DNA from: Streptomyces sp. TLI_235
GTDB lineage: Bacteria > Actinomycetota > Actinomycetes > Streptomycetales > Streptomycetaceae
Reading direction: 5' to 3'
Length of the DNA stretch: 64,000 nt
NCBI GenBank assembly: GCA_002300355.1
Contig: NSGV01000001.1
Location: forward strand, 4,278,001-4,342,000
Positions 32,717-44,555 of this stretch are shown piece by piece. Position 1 is the stretch's first letter, and every line of letters starts with the position of its first letter. A program made the position numbers and the translations under genes. The notes beneath the pieces are model-generated. The model had not been told where the DNA came from, searched no databases, and saw only the letters and a program-made list of their open reading frames with translations.

Positions 32717-34303
32717 TCAGACCGCTTCGAGCTGGGTCTCGGGCTTCTGCGTGCCCGCGCCGCGCAGCGGCACCTCGCGCAGGAAGACCGCCGCGGCGAC
32801 CGCGACCAGGCTGATCACGGCGCCCCACAGGAACACGGTGTGCATGCCGTTGGAGACGGCGTGGTGGTAGGCGTCCTGGACGGCGGGGCGCATCGTGCGC
32901 AGCGCCCCGGGACCCATCCGGCCGAGGTCGGCGCCCGCTGCGCCGGCGGCGCCGCCGAGCCGCTCCTTCATGGTCTCGGTGACCTGGTGGTTGAAGAGCG
33001 CGCCGAACAGCGCCACACCGATCGAGCCGCCGATGGTGCGGAACAGCGTGGCGGTGGACGAGGCCACGCCCATGTCCTTCAACTCGACGCTGTTCTGCGC
33101 GACCAGCATCGTCACCTGCATCAGGAAGCCCATGCCGGCGCCCAGCACGACCATCCAGCAGGCCGAGGTGAACCGGCTGGTGTCGGTGCCGAGGGTGGAG
33201 AGCAGCAGCGAGCCGCCGGCCATCACCGCGGTGCCGATGATCGGGTAGATCCGGTACTTGCCGGTCTTGGTGATGGCCTGGCCGACCACCAGCGAGATCA
33301 CCAGCATGCCGAACATCATCGGCATCAGCAGCAGGCCGGAGTTGGTCGCCGAGGCGCCCTGCACCGTCTGCTGGTAGAGCGGCAGGAAGGTCACGGCGCC
33401 GAACATCGCGAAACCGACGATGAAGCCGATCACCGAGACCATGGCGAAGTTGCGGTTCTTGAAGAGCGTCAGCGGCAGCATCGGCTCCTCGACCCGCTGC
33501 TCGACGTAGCAGAAGCCGATCAGGGTGGCGGCGGCGAGCGCGCCCAGGCCCAGGATCTGCTTGGAGCCCCAGGCGTACTCCTGGCCGCCCCAGGTGGTGA
33601 GGAGCACGAGCGAGGTGATGCCGACCGTCAGCAGCAGCGCGCCCAGGTAGTCGATCCGGGCCGTGGAGCGGATGCTGGGCAGCTTCAGGGTGATCACGAT
33701 GAAGGCCAGCGCGAGCACGCCGAGCGGCAGGTTGATGTAGAACGTCCAGCGCCAGCTCAGGTGGTCGGTGATGAAGCCGCCGATCAGCGGGCCGCCGATG
33801 GTGGCGAGCGCCATGACCGCGGCGAACATGCCCTGGTACTTGCCGCGGTCGCGCGGCGCGACCAGCGCACCCATGATCGACATCACGCCAACCATCAGAC
33901 CGCCGGCGCCGAGGCCCTGCACGGCACGGAAGGCGATCAGCTGGCCCATCGAACCGGACAGTCCGGAGAGCGCGGATCCGGCCAGGAAGATCGCGATCGA
34001 CAGGACGAAGGTGCCCTTGCGGCCGTACAGGTCGCCCAGCTTGCCCCAGATCGGGGTGGAGGCCGCGGTCGCCAGGGTGTAGGCGGTGACCACCCAGGAG
34101 AGGTGCTCGGCGCCGCCGAGCTCGCCGACGATGGTGGGCATCGCGGTGCCGACGATCAGGTTGTCGAGCATGGCGAGCAGCATCGCGACGACGAGGCCGA
34201 TCATCACCAGCCGGATCTCGCGCGGGGAGCGGGGGAGGACGTCGGCCGCCTCCGCGGTGTCGGCTGCGGATCCGTCCGCAGCTTTTTCTACCTGGTGTGC
34301 CAT
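32717..34303 (-). CDS. MFS drug exporter, DHA2 (14-helix) family
   Basis: 528 residues from ATG at 34303. Fourteen hydrophobic helices. Motif A is KLGDLYGRKGTFV, motif C-like VQGLGAGGLMVGVMSI is present, and Asp in helix 1 (LLAMLDNLIVGTAMPTIV) is the usual proton site. EmrB/QacA-type exporters pump toxic compounds out using the proton gradient. The divergent TetR gene at 34525 probably controls it, via the 221-bp gap that contains a dyad at 34357-34374. Confidence 0.94.
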   Translation of the reverse strand: MAHQVEKAADGSAADTAEAADVLPRSPREIRLVMIGLVVAMLLAMLDNLIVGTAMPTIVGELGGAEHLSWVVTAYTLATAASTPIWGKLGDLYGRKGTFVLSIAIFLAGSALSGLSGSMGQLIAFRAVQGLGAGGLMVGVMSIMGALVAPRDRGKYQGMFAAVMALATIGGPLIGGFITDHLSWRWTFYINLPLGVLALAFIVITLKLPSIRSTARIDYLGALLLTVGITSLVLLTTWGGQEYAWGSKQILGLGALAAATLIGFCYVEQRVEEPMLPLTLFKNRNFAMVSVIGFIVGFAMFGAVTFLPLYQQTVQGASATNSGLLLMPMMFGMLVISLVVGQAITKTGKYRIYPIIGTAVMAGGSLLLSTLGTDTSRFTSACWMVVLGAGMGFLMQVTMLVAQNSVELKDMGVASSTATLFRTIGGSIGVALFGALFNHQVTETMKERLGGAAGAAGADLGRMGPGALRTMRPAVQDAYHHAVSNGMHTVFLWGAVISLVAVAAAVFLREVPLRGAGTQKPETQLEAV

Positions 34304-34356
34304 CGAGATTCTCCCCGGAGAGCGGCTGGGCCGCGTGGTTCGCGACCTACTTACTT

Positions 34357-34374
34357 GACGACCGGCTAGTTGTC
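34357..34374. promoter_or_regulatory. Candidate TetR operator dyad
   Basis: GACGAC (34357-34362) and GTTGTC (34369-34374) form an 18-bp dyad with one mismatch, near the likely MFS promoter. A second TAAGTTGTCC element occurs at about 34391. Weaker than the operator at 15204. Confidence 0.4.
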
Positions 34375-34524
34375 CGGCGCGTGGCACGGTAAGTTGTCCC
34401 CCACCCGGGCGTCAAGCCGGTTTCGGCGGACCGCCCCCGGGCAGGGAGAATGAACCCCAGGGGCGCGCCGCAAGCCGGTGCGCGCCCGCCACCCCACCGG
34501 AGCCACGAGGCAGGCCACCCACCG

Positions 34525-35157
34525 ATGAGTACGACCCAGAGCCCCCGCAGCGACACCCGAGCGCGCATCATCGAGGTGGCCCTGGAACTCTTCGCCGCAC
34601 AGGGGTACGAGAAGACCTCACTGCGCGAGATCGCCGACCGCCTCGGGGTCACCAAGGCCGCGCTCTACTACCACTTCAAGACCAAGGACGACATCGTCCA
34701 CGGCATCGTCGAATCCATGGCCGCCCCGATAGACGAGGCGATCAGCTGGGGCCGCGACCGGACCTGGTCCCCCCAGATGCGCGACGAGCTGGTGCGGCGC
34801 TTCGCCGCCGGCATGGCCGACCGCGCGCCGCTGCTGCGCTTCTTCCACGAGAACCAGCCCGCGCTGCGGGACTCCGCGGCCGGCTCCGAGTTCAAGGACC
34901 GGATGCTGGCGATGATCGGGCTCATCCAGGGCCCGGGCGCCACCTTCCGCGAGCGGCTGCGCGCCACCGTGGCGCTCTTCTCGATCAACTCGGCGCTGTT
35001 CCTGCTCAAGCAGGACCACGTGGAGCCCGGCGAGGACTGCCCGGCCGGGGCGCAGACGGAGCAGCCGAGCCTCGCCGAGGCCATGCAGGCCGCCGTGGAG
35101 CTCGCGCTGGAGATAGCGTCCGGGATCGAGCCGGCGGCCGCGGGCACCGGCGCCTGA
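34525..35157 (+). CDS. TetR family transcriptional regulator, divergent from MFS exporter
   Basis: 210 residues, ATG at 34525. HTH at residues about 12-55 (IIEVALELFAAQGYEKTSLREIADRLGVTKAALYYHFKTKDDIVHGI). The C-terminal domain is helical with ILLKQDHVEPG-type sequence. Arranged head to head with the DHA2 exporter, so it likely represses it until a drug or signal binds. Confidence 0.92.
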   Translation: MSTTQSPRSDTRARIIEVALELFAAQGYEKTSLREIADRLGVTKAALYYHFKTKDDIVHGIVESMAAPIDEAISWGRDRTWSPQMRDELVRRFAAGMADRAPLLRFFHENQPALRDSAAGSEFKDRMLAMIGLIQGPGATFRERLRATVALFSINSALFLLKQDHVEPGEDCPAGAQTEQPSLAEAMQAAVELALEIASGIEPAAAGTGA

Positions 35158-35187
35158 CGGCCCCCTCGGGGGCCGCCGCCGGGCGGA

Positions 35188-36144
35188 TCAGAAGTTCCGG
35201 GCGCCGTGGGCCCAGAGGTACTTCACCGGGTCGATCACGGCGCCGTACCGGTTGGCGGTGCGGATCTCGAAGTGCAAGTGCGGGCCGGTCGAGTTGCCGG
35301 TGTTGCCGGACAGGCCGACCCGGTCCCCGGCGTGGACCTTCTGGCCCGCGTGCACGCCGAGTTTCGACATGTGCGCGTACTGGGCGAAGTGGCCGTCCGA
35401 GAGCTTCAGCACGACCTGGTTGCCGTACGCGCCGGCCCAGCCGGCCGAGACCACGGTGGCGTCGCCGACGGCCACCAGCGGGGTGCCCGGGCGGACGGCG
35501 AAGTCCACACCGGTGTGGAAACCGGCCGCGTAGCTGTGGTTCGTCTTGTGGTACGGGTTGCTGGTCGGCGCGCCGGGCGCCGGCGAGGACCAGCCGGGCT
35601 GCGCCGGGGCGGGGGCCTGCTGCGGCTGGGCCTGCTGCTGGGCGGGCTGCTGCGGCTGGGCGGGCTGCGGGGCGGCCTGCTGCGGCTGCGGCTGGGCGGC
35701 GGGCTGCTGGGGCTGCTCGGCCGGCGGCTGCGCGAGGTTGTGCGCCACCGCGACGGAGTCCTGCGCGTCGACCGAGCGCGGCTGCTTGTAGGTGCTCGGC
35801 GCGGCGACCTGCACGACCCGGGTCTCCTGCCGCGGGGGCGCGGCGGCGGTGAACACCGAGCTGCCCGGCACCGTCGGGTGGACGGTCGCCTGCGCCGCGG
35901 CGTGGCCCGGCAGCAGCAGCGCACCCAGCGCCAGCGCGGCGACACCGCCCGAGGCCACCTTCGCCCGGTTCCGCAGCAGCGGCGAGGCCGCCGCCCGGTC
36001 GCCCGACAGCGAGTCCGTCGTGGTGCCCGGCAGGCTGCCGTTCAGCGCGCGGGAGGTCAGCGAACGGGCGTTGAGCAGAGCCGCGGCGGTGCCGGCGGAG
36101 GCCGTGCGGACGAAACGACGGGTGGCGTCGGAGAACGAAGGCAT
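35188..36144 (-). CDS. M23 (LytM) family metallopeptidase, secreted
   Basis: 318 residues from ATG at 36144. N-terminal region with a hydrophobic segment (VASGGVAALALGALLLPGHAAA, about 70-92) gives a signal or anchor after a long basic n-region. A Gln/Pro-rich linker (about 130-190) precedes the catalytic domain. Zinc ligands are visible: HTGVDFAVRPG (His, Asp) and HLHFEI (His-x-His). These enzymes cut peptidoglycan cross-links. The C-terminus ends NRYGAVIDPVKYLW, typical of actinobacterial LytM proteins. Confidence 0.92.
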   Translation of the reverse strand: MPSFSDATRRFVRTASAGTAAALLNARSLTSRALNGSLPGTTTDSLSGDRAAASPLLRNRAKVASGGVAALALGALLLPGHAAAQATVHPTVPGSSVFTAAAPPRQETRVVQVAAPSTYKQPRSVDAQDSVAVAHNLAQPPAEQPQQPAAQPQPQQAAPQPAQPQQPAQQQAQPQQAPAPAQPGWSSPAPGAPTSNPYHKTNHSYAAGFHTGVDFAVRPGTPLVAVGDATVVSAGWAGAYGNQVVLKLSDGHFAQYAHMSKLGVHAGQKVHAGDRVGLSGNTGNSTGPHLHFEIRTANRYGAVIDPVKYLWAHGARNF

Positions 36145-36524
36145 GGTGGCTTGACCTCGCGGAAGGGGGCGGTGCGCAGCGGAGCCGCACGGCTCCCTGG
36201 CGGGGACCACTCCGGTGTAATCGCTCCGCCGGGCGGGCCCAAACGGTGTGACCTACGACGGCCCGTCGTGGTGGACACCCGTCGCGCTCCGGCGGGCCCG
36301 CCGTCCCCGGCCGTGGCGGCCCGCCGCACTACTACCCGCTCTCGTACCGGGGCCGGAGCCTGTGACCACCGCCACCGCGCTACCCCGGCGGGCGGCCGCC
36401 AATCGTGACCCTGGTCACTGCCCCGGCGGGCCGGAGGAGGACCGCAGGAGACGCAGTACGGCAACTTCCCGTCCTGATCGGTCCATCCGGAGCGCCGGGC
36501 GCCGATCCGGGCGAGGATCGGACC
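36145..36524. other. 380-bp intergenic stretch upstream of M23 peptidase and PLP lyase
   Basis: Divergent promoters are expected here. I looked for the ydaO-type c-di-AMP riboswitch, which precedes many actinobacterial cell-wall hydrolase genes, and do not see its conserved core. Confidence 0.4.
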
Positions 36525-37628
36525 GTGAACGAGGAACTCCAGCAGCGGCGCTTCGCCGCCTACCGGTCCTGCGACCGGCTGCTCTCGGGCAGTCGGCCGG
36601 TCAGCCTCCGCGAGCGGTCGGCGGCGCTCGCCGCCGACGCCGACGAGGTGTACGACCTCGACCAGCGGCCCGACGTGTACGGCGACGGCGTCGTCCGCGC
36701 CCTGGAGCAGCGGACGGCGGCACTGCTCGGCCGGGAGGCGGCGGTGTTCTTCCCGACCGGCACCATGGCCCAGCAGGTGGCGCTGCGATACTGGGCGGAT
36801 CGCACCGGCAGCGCGGTGGTGGCGATGCATCCGCTCGCCCACCCGGAGCGGCACGAGCGGCGGGCCCTCACTCGGCTCACCGGGCTGCACACCGTCTGGC
36901 CGACCGTCGCGCCCCGGCTGCCCACCCCGGCCGAACTGCGCACCTGCGAGGAGCACTTCGGCACCCTGATGCTGGAACTCCCGCTGCGGGACGCCGGCTT
37001 CGTCCTGCCGACCTGGGAGGAGCTGGTGGAGACGGTCGCCGCCGCCCGCGAACTCGGCGCCCGGGTGCACCTCGACGGCGCCCGGCTCTGGGAGTCGACC
37101 GTCCGCCTCGGGCGCCCGCTGCCGGAGATCGCCGCGCTGGCGGACTCCGTGTACGTCTCCTGCTACAAGTCGCTGGGCGGGCTCAGCGGGGCCCTGCTGG
37201 CCGGCGACGAGGCCTTCGCCCGGGAGGCCCGGGTGTGGCAGCACCGGTACGGCGGGAAGCTCTTCCAGCAGTGGCCCGCGGCGCTCTCCGCGCTCGTCGG
37301 CCTGGAGCGCGAACTGCCGCGCCTGCCGCGGTACGTGGCGCACGCCCGGACGGTCGCCGCGGCGCTGGACGAGGTGCCGGGCGCCCGCGTCCACCCGCTG
37401 CCCCCGCACACCCACCAGTTCCGGCTCTGGCTGCCGTACACCGCGGACGCGCTCACCGAGGCCACCCTGCGGCTCGCAGAGGAGCATGGCATCGCGCTGT
37501 TCGGCTTCTGGGAGGAGCCCGGCGCCCCCGGCCTCGCGATGACCGAGGTGACGGTGGGCGCCGCCGCCCTGGAGTGGACGGCCGAGGACGTCGGCAAGGC
37601 GATGGCGGCCCTGCTCGCGCTGCTCTGA
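36525..37628 (+). CDS. PLP-dependent beta-eliminating lyase / threonine aldolase-like
   Basis: 367 residues from GTG at 36525. Fold-type I PLP enzyme: DVYGDGVVRALEQRTAALLGREAAVFFPTGTMAQQVAL near 55-85, the Asp that binds the pyridine N in VHLDGARLWE, and the Schiff-base Lys in VSCYKSLGG. These are the signatures of the low-specificity threonine aldolase/beta-eliminating lyase family. Substrate cannot be set from sequence. Confidence 0.85.
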   Translation: MNEELQQRRFAAYRSCDRLLSGSRPVSLRERSAALAADADEVYDLDQRPDVYGDGVVRALEQRTAALLGREAAVFFPTGTMAQQVALRYWADRTGSAVVAMHPLAHPERHERRALTRLTGLHTVWPTVAPRLPTPAELRTCEEHFGTLMLELPLRDAGFVLPTWEELVETVAAARELGARVHLDGARLWESTVRLGRPLPEIAALADSVYVSCYKSLGGLSGALLAGDEAFAREARVWQHRYGGKLFQQWPAALSALVGLERELPRLPRYVAHARTVAAALDEVPGARVHPLPPHTHQFRLWLPYTADALTEATLRLAEEHGIALFGFWEEPGAPGLAMTEVTVGAAALEWTAEDVGKAMAALLALL

Positions 37629-37647
37629 TCCGGTCGCCCGAACGCAC

Positions 37648-37685
37648 GTCGGCCCGGTTCCTCCCGCCGGAGGAACCGGGCCGAC
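37648..37685. terminator. 17-bp perfect hairpin terminator
   Basis: Arms 37648-37664 and 37669-37685, 4-base loop, between convergent PLP lyase and M6 protease genes. Confidence 0.8.
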
Positions 37686-37718
37686 GCAGTGTCAACTGTC
37701 AGTACCCGTAGGTGCCGA

Positions 37719-40070
37719 TCAGAAAGACGGACGGACCATCAGGATGGTCTCCAGCTTGTTGGAGCTGTTCCACAGCACGTCGATCGCGGTGTGGGTGTCC
37801 GGCACCTTCACGCTGGAGTACGGGGTCTTCTCGTCCCAGTACTTCTTGGTGTGGTCGTTGAAGGTGGTGACGCCGGCCGCGCTCGGGATCTCGGTGAGCA
37901 CGTCGGCCCGGTGGACCTGCAGGCCGTCGGTGCGCTCGAACCCGAACGTGGAGTCGTAGCCCTGCATGCGCGAGCGCATCAGGGTGCCGTCGGCCCACGC
38001 GATCGGGGTCGGGTGCGAGTCGACCGGCAGGACCAGACCGGAACCCGGGTGGTCGGTGACGTTGTTGTCGGACTGCGAGGTGTCCCACAGCCAGATCAGG
38101 ATGCCGTTCTGGTTCTGGTAGTGGTCCACCCAGTCCGGGCGGGCCGCGGAACCGAACACGTACGGACCGGTCTTCAGCGTGGTGTCGTAGGACACGTACT
38201 GGCGGTTCTCGACGATGTAGTGCTGGGCGTATTCCTTGGAGAACTTGCCCGTGATCCGCGAGAAGCCGGTGGCGGTCCAGCCGTTGTCACCCTGCTCCGC
38301 GTCGTCGCTGAACAGCGCGGCACCGTCGGCGTTGATCGCGATGTTGTCCAGCGCGAGGCCCTTCATGTGCAGGCCGCCGTCGGTGGTGTAGTGGAAGCGG
38401 ACCTTGACGGCCTTGCCGGCGTAGGCGTTCAGCGAGTAGGACAGGTCGCCCCACTTGCCGCCCGAGTTGCCGGTGAGGCCCGGCGCGTCGGCGCCGTCCT
38501 TCTGCAGCGGGGTGCCGTTGAAGGTGCCGTCGACGGCGGTCCAGTGGGCGCCACCGTCAGTGGAGACCTCGGCGTAGCCGTAGTCGTAGTCCTGCTCGAT
38601 GTCGTACCAGGCCTTGGCGGTCAGCGTCGCCGAGGTCTTGCCGGTCAGGTCGACATCACGCACCAGCGAGACGTTCAGGTCGTCCGCGCTGCCGCTCCAC
38701 CACTCGTTCGCACCCGCGAACGGGGTGTTGATCTCGGTGGTGACGGTCTTGTTCGGGAGGTCGACCACCACGGCCTGCGGGCGCTTGGTGTTGTACTCCG
38801 CCGGACCGGTCCAGTGGAAGGACAGCTTGTTGGCGCTGGCCTTGTCGTAGTTCAGCCAGCCGAGCTGCAGCTTGCTCCAGGCGTCGAGGTCGCCCGGCTT
38901 GTCGCCGATCGACGACTTGCCGTCGCCCAGCCAGGAACCGGAGGACATCAGCGACCAGAAGCCGACCGAGTTGTCGTCCTTGCCCGTGGTGTCGTAGAGG
39001 TCCGGCAGGCCGAGGTCGTGGCCGTACTCGTGGGCGAAGACACCGAGGCCGCCGTTCTCCGGCTGCATGGTGTAGTCGCCGACCCAGAGGCCGCTGGTGC
39101 CGACCGGGGTGCCACCGAGCTTGTTGTTCTCCGGGCCGGTCTTGCCGGCCTGGGCACCGTAGACGTAGCTGCGGTGGGCCCAGAGCGCGTCGGTGCCCTG
39201 GACGCCGCCGCCGGCGGACTGGTCCTCACCGGCGTGCACGATCTGGAAGTGGTCGATGTAACCGTCGGGCTCGTTGAAGTTGCCGTCGTGGTCGAAGTCG
39301 TACCGGTCCCACTGGTCGTACTGCGCGATGGTGGCCTTGATCTGCTCGTCCGTCTGGCCCTTGGCCTTCTGGTCGGCGACCCAGGCGTTGATGCCGTCGC
39401 GGATCAGGTCCTGCGCGTTGTTGCAGACGTGCGCACCGCAGTAGTCCGAGCCGTAACGGGCCTCGTTCCACGGAACCTTCACCCAGTCGGTGACCTGGCC
39501 GTCGACCGAGTAGCGGCCCGAGGACTGCTTCTCGTAGAAGGTCTTCAGCGAGTCGCCGGTCTTGTTGAAGTACAGGTCCTGGTAGTGCTGCTGGTTGTAA
39601 TCAGCCTGCCAGGCGGTGGAGTTGTCCTTGGTGCGGTCCGGCTGGGCGATCAGGTTGTGCGCGGGGCCGGGCTGGCCGCCGTACTTCACCTTGCCGTCGG
39701 GCGTGGTGGTGGTGCTGTCCACCTGGTCGCCGAAGTCGACGAGGATGGTGAAGATCTTGTCCGTGCGCTCACGGGCCAGCTCGACGTACTTGTCGCGGCC
39801 CAGCTTCACGGAGGTGCTGCTGCCGTGCTTCTCGATCTTGGCGGTACCCGCCAGGAGCTGCTCGGTGGCGGCCTTCTGCTCGGCCTCGACCTTGGCGGTC
39901 AGCGGGCCCGGCAGGTCGTGGTCGACCTTGAGCGCCTGAGCGTCGGCGGGGTCGTGCGAGACAGGGGCCGGCGTGGCGGCGGTGGCCGTCCCGGGCAGCA
40001 GGCCCGTGCCGAGCGCGGCCGTGACCGCGATGGCAGCAGTGGCCGCAGCGGCCCTCTTGGATATCTTCAA
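37719..40070 (-). CDS. Secreted M6 family metalloprotease (immune inhibitor A-like)
   Basis: 783 residues from TTG at 40070; an AGGGGAGGA ribosome site lies about 10 bases upstream. Signal peptide about 1-31 (ISKRAAAATAAIAVTAALG...ATA). Zinc motif HEYGHDLGLPD near residue 345 and the downstream GSWLGDGKSSIGDKPGDLDAWSKLQLGW are M6 hallmarks. After the protease come beta-rich modules (VRFHYTTDGGLHMKGLALDNIAI). These proteases digest host or matrix proteins and are activated outside the cell. The AT-rich upstream zone (40120-40250) with several TGATCA-type palindromes is a likely control region. Confidence 0.93.
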   Translation of the reverse strand: MKISKRAAAATAAIAVTAALGTGLLPGTATAATPAPVSHDPADAQALKVDHDLPGPLTAKVEAEQKAATEQLLAGTAKIEKHGSSTSVKLGRDKYVELARERTDKIFTILVDFGDQVDSTTTTPDGKVKYGGQPGPAHNLIAQPDRTKDNSTAWQADYNQQHYQDLYFNKTGDSLKTFYEKQSSGRYSVDGQVTDWVKVPWNEARYGSDYCGAHVCNNAQDLIRDGINAWVADQKAKGQTDEQIKATIAQYDQWDRYDFDHDGNFNEPDGYIDHFQIVHAGEDQSAGGGVQGTDALWAHRSYVYGAQAGKTGPENNKLGGTPVGTSGLWVGDYTMQPENGGLGVFAHEYGHDLGLPDLYDTTGKDDNSVGFWSLMSSGSWLGDGKSSIGDKPGDLDAWSKLQLGWLNYDKASANKLSFHWTGPAEYNTKRPQAVVVDLPNKTVTTEINTPFAGANEWWSGSADDLNVSLVRDVDLTGKTSATLTAKAWYDIEQDYDYGYAEVSTDGGAHWTAVDGTFNGTPLQKDGADAPGLTGNSGGKWGDLSYSLNAYAGKAVKVRFHYTTDGGLHMKGLALDNIAINADGAALFSDDAEQGDNGWTATGFSRITGKFSKEYAQHYIVENRQYVSYDTTLKTGPYVFGSAARPDWVDHYQNQNGILIWLWDTSQSDNNVTDHPGSGLVLPVDSHPTPIAWADGTLMRSRMQGYDSTFGFERTDGLQVHRADVLTEIPSAAGVTTFNDHTKKYWDEKTPYSSVKVPDTHTAIDVLWNSSNKLETILMVRPSF

Positions 40071-40344
40071 CGTGGTGACGTCCTCCCCTTACCGGCACGG
40101 CTCTTGGCCCGCCGGCGAACCAATGAAAGACAGGTGGACGACATTTGATCCAAGGCTCGGTCAAAAAGAAAGACCTTGACCATGCATGATCACGACGCTA
40201 TCCTCCGGGATCCGTGATCAACTGACGATCGGTCAAGAGTAAAGCCTGGCCCACAGTTGGGGCATCCATCGCACGCGCACGAGCACGCATGTTGCCCCGT
40301 CCGGGGGCCGGGCGGGGCAAAATCACAGGTTATGGATGTCTAAA

Positions 40345-40358
40345 CAGTTTTAAAACTG
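40345..40358. promoter_or_regulatory. AT-rich 14-bp palindrome CAGTTTTAAAACTG
   Basis: Perfect palindrome next to the clpC terminator. It could be a regulator site for the M6 protease gene or part of an extended terminator structure. Confidence 0.4.
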
Positions 40359-40401
40359 AAAAGGACTCGGCCCCGACGATCCGTCGGGGCCGAGTCCTTT
40401 T
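40359..40401 (-). terminator. clpC rho-independent terminator
   Basis: Perfect 20-bp stem (40359-40378, 40382-40401) with a 3-base loop; on the minus strand the right arm ends in a run of T. It is the strongest terminator in the window. Confidence 0.9.
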
Positions 40402-40413
40402 GCGTACTACCGG

Positions 40414-42933
<2,520 letters not shown>

Positions 42934-43545
42934 CGTTTTCGCTCCTCAGAGCGGTCGGCCAGTTCGGGGTCCGTCCCCGCCCTGTCCTTCCGCATGCTAG
43001 TCCCGCTCAGCGGCGCGGCCCACGGACAACCCCCACTCGCGTGGGGACATCATGCTGCGCGACCAGCCGACACCATTCCCAACCTGATGCTGGGAGACGG
43101 TGTTCCCACGGGGGGCCCGGATGCACCTGATGACCGCTACGCCATCGGCGAACAGACACCGCGGTGCGGGGCCGGCCGGCCGCGCGAACTGCCTCGGCCG
43201 GGGCCCTGCGACCCCGCCCACCTGCATTCATACCCGGTATCCGGGTGAGATTCGCGCTCTTTGCCCGGTGGCGCTGTTCGCCTGGCGAGAAGTCCGTCCC
43301 GGAGCGCCGGTGGGCGCGGCGGGAATGACGCCGCATCAGGCGGGCCGGCCCGTTCGGACGGCCGATCGGGCCCGCGGGTACCGCCGGTCGGACGCTTCCC
43401 GCAGGGCCGTTCCGCTTCCTACAGCGTTGCACAGCCCGGTGCCGTCCCGCTGCCCGTCATCGGACCGGCCGATCATGCACCTGCCAGGGCGGCCGCGGGC
43501 GATCGGCCGGATCCGGAGCGCCGGGCCCCGGGGCCCGGCCGCCGG
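42934..43545. other. 612-bp intergenic upstream of clpC
   Basis: No gene is evident on either strand. The clpC promoter should lie here. A hairpin CCCCAC/GTGGGG occurs around 43029-43044, and a ClgR-like site at 43138-43153. Confidence 0.5.
43138..43153 (-). promoter_or_regulatory. Candidate ClgR-type site upstream of clpC
   Basis: TACGCCATCGGCGAAC fits the CGC-N5-GCG spacing recalled for ClgR, the activator of clp genes in actinobacteria. It lies about 205 bp before the clpC start. The match is short and could be chance in GC-rich DNA. Confidence 0.3.
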
Positions 43546-43902
43546 TCAGGAGGCGTGTGCCTTGTCGTACTTCGCCTTGATGTCGCTCGGGACGCGACCA
43601 CGGTCGTTGATCTCCAGGCCCTGCTCCTTGGCCCAGCTGCGGATCTTCGCGGTGTCCGGGCCGGCGGTGGCCGTACGGCCTGCGGCGCGGCCGCCGCCGG
43701 TGCTGCGGCGCGCACCCGCGATCCGGCCGCTCTGCTTGCGGCCCTTCTCCACGTACGGGGCCAGCAGATCGCGGAGCTTGTCCGCGTTGGCGCCCTTCAG
43801 GTCGATCTCGTAGGCAACGCCGTCCAGCGCGAACATCACCGTCTCGTCCGCGGAGCCGCCGTCGAGATCGTCTTCAAGAATGACCTGCACCCTCTGTGCC
43901 AC
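43546..43902 (-). CDS. lsr2: Lsr2 nucleoid-associated xenogeneic silencer
   Basis: 118 residues from GTG at 43902 with AGGGAAG before it. The N-terminal oligomerisation domain (AQRVQVILEDDLDGG...ETVMFALDGVAYEIDL) and C-terminal DNA-binding domain (DTAKIRSWAKEQGLEINDRGRVPSDIKAKYDKAH) are complete; the RGR-type minor-groove hook is present as NDRGRVP. Lsr2 binds AT-rich DNA and silences acquired genes. Confidence 0.96.
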   Translation of the reverse strand: MAQRVQVILEDDLDGGSADETVMFALDGVAYEIDLKGANADKLRDLLAPYVEKGRKQSGRIAGARRSTGGGRAAGRTATAGPDTAKIRSWAKEQGLEINDRGRVPSDIKAKYDKAHAS

Positions 43903-44018
43903 GGGCTTCCCTTTCCGAGTAAACGAGCCATTGTCTAGGCAAAGGAAACCGCCTTTTCCCGGAAAACTCAAACCCCTACCCGATCAGGATGCGTCCCGCA
44001 AGGCTCACAAGGGCGCGC

Positions 44019-44546
44019 TCAGAGGCGCAGGAGCATGCGCGAGTTGCCCAGAGTGTTGGGCTTCACCCGCTCCAGGTCCAGGAACTCCGCGACTCCTTCA
44101 TCGTACGAGCGCAGGAGTTCTTCATAGACTTCCGTGGCCACGGCCGCCGGGTCTGACGTACGATCGTCGGTTTCCCCGATCTCGACGAAACCGTGTTTCG
44201 CGAAGAACGACACCTCGAACGTCAAGCAGAAAATCCGACGTACGCCGAGCCAGCGCGCGGTCTGCAGCAGCTTCTCCAGCAGGAGGTGCCCGATGCCGTG
44301 TCCGGTGCAGGACGGGTGCACCGCCAGCGTGCGGACCTCCGCGAGGTCCTCCCACATGACGTGCAGCGCTCCGCAGGCGATCACCGTGCCGGTGTCGTCG
44401 CGCTCGGCCACCCAGAACTCCTGCACGGATTCGAACAGGGTGACCGTCGGCTTGTCGAGCAGAATGCCGTCGCGCGAGTACGCGTCGATGAGTGTCCGTA
44501 CGGCCCGCACGTCGGTGGTCCGCGCACGGCGGATGGTGACCTCCAT
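44019..44546 (-). CDS. Amino-acid N-acetyltransferase (short N-acetylglutamate synthase-like GNAT)
   Basis: 175 residues, ATG at 44546. GNAT fold with the acetyl-CoA loop LAVHPSCTGHGIGHLLLEKLL near 75-95 and IFCLTFEVSFFAKHGFVEIG near 105-124. The pattern matches short NAGS proteins known in Streptomyces, which acetylate glutamate for arginine synthesis. No amino-acid kinase domain is present. Confidence 0.88.
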   Translation of the reverse strand: MEVTIRRARTTDVRAVRTLIDAYSRDGILLDKPTVTLFESVQEFWVAERDDTGTVIACGALHVMWEDLAEVRTLAVHPSCTGHGIGHLLLEKLLQTARWLGVRRIFCLTFEVSFFAKHGFVEIGETDDRTSDPAAVATEVYEELLRSYDEGVAEFLDLERVKPNTLGNSRMLLRL

Positions 44547-44555
44547 GCCGGGACG

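Larger units (their letters stand above)
40071..40413. other. 343-bp intergenic with M6 promoter region and clpC terminator
   Basis: Much lower GC than neighbours around 40130-40360. It holds TGATCA-containing dyads upstream of the M6 protease, the palindrome at 40345-40358 and the clpC terminator. Confidence 0.55.

Noticed and set aside
36145..36524. ydaO-type (c-di-AMP) riboswitch before the M23 peptidase
   Set aside because: I looked for its conserved core because disA is nearby and such riboswitches precede wall hydrolases, but could not align it.
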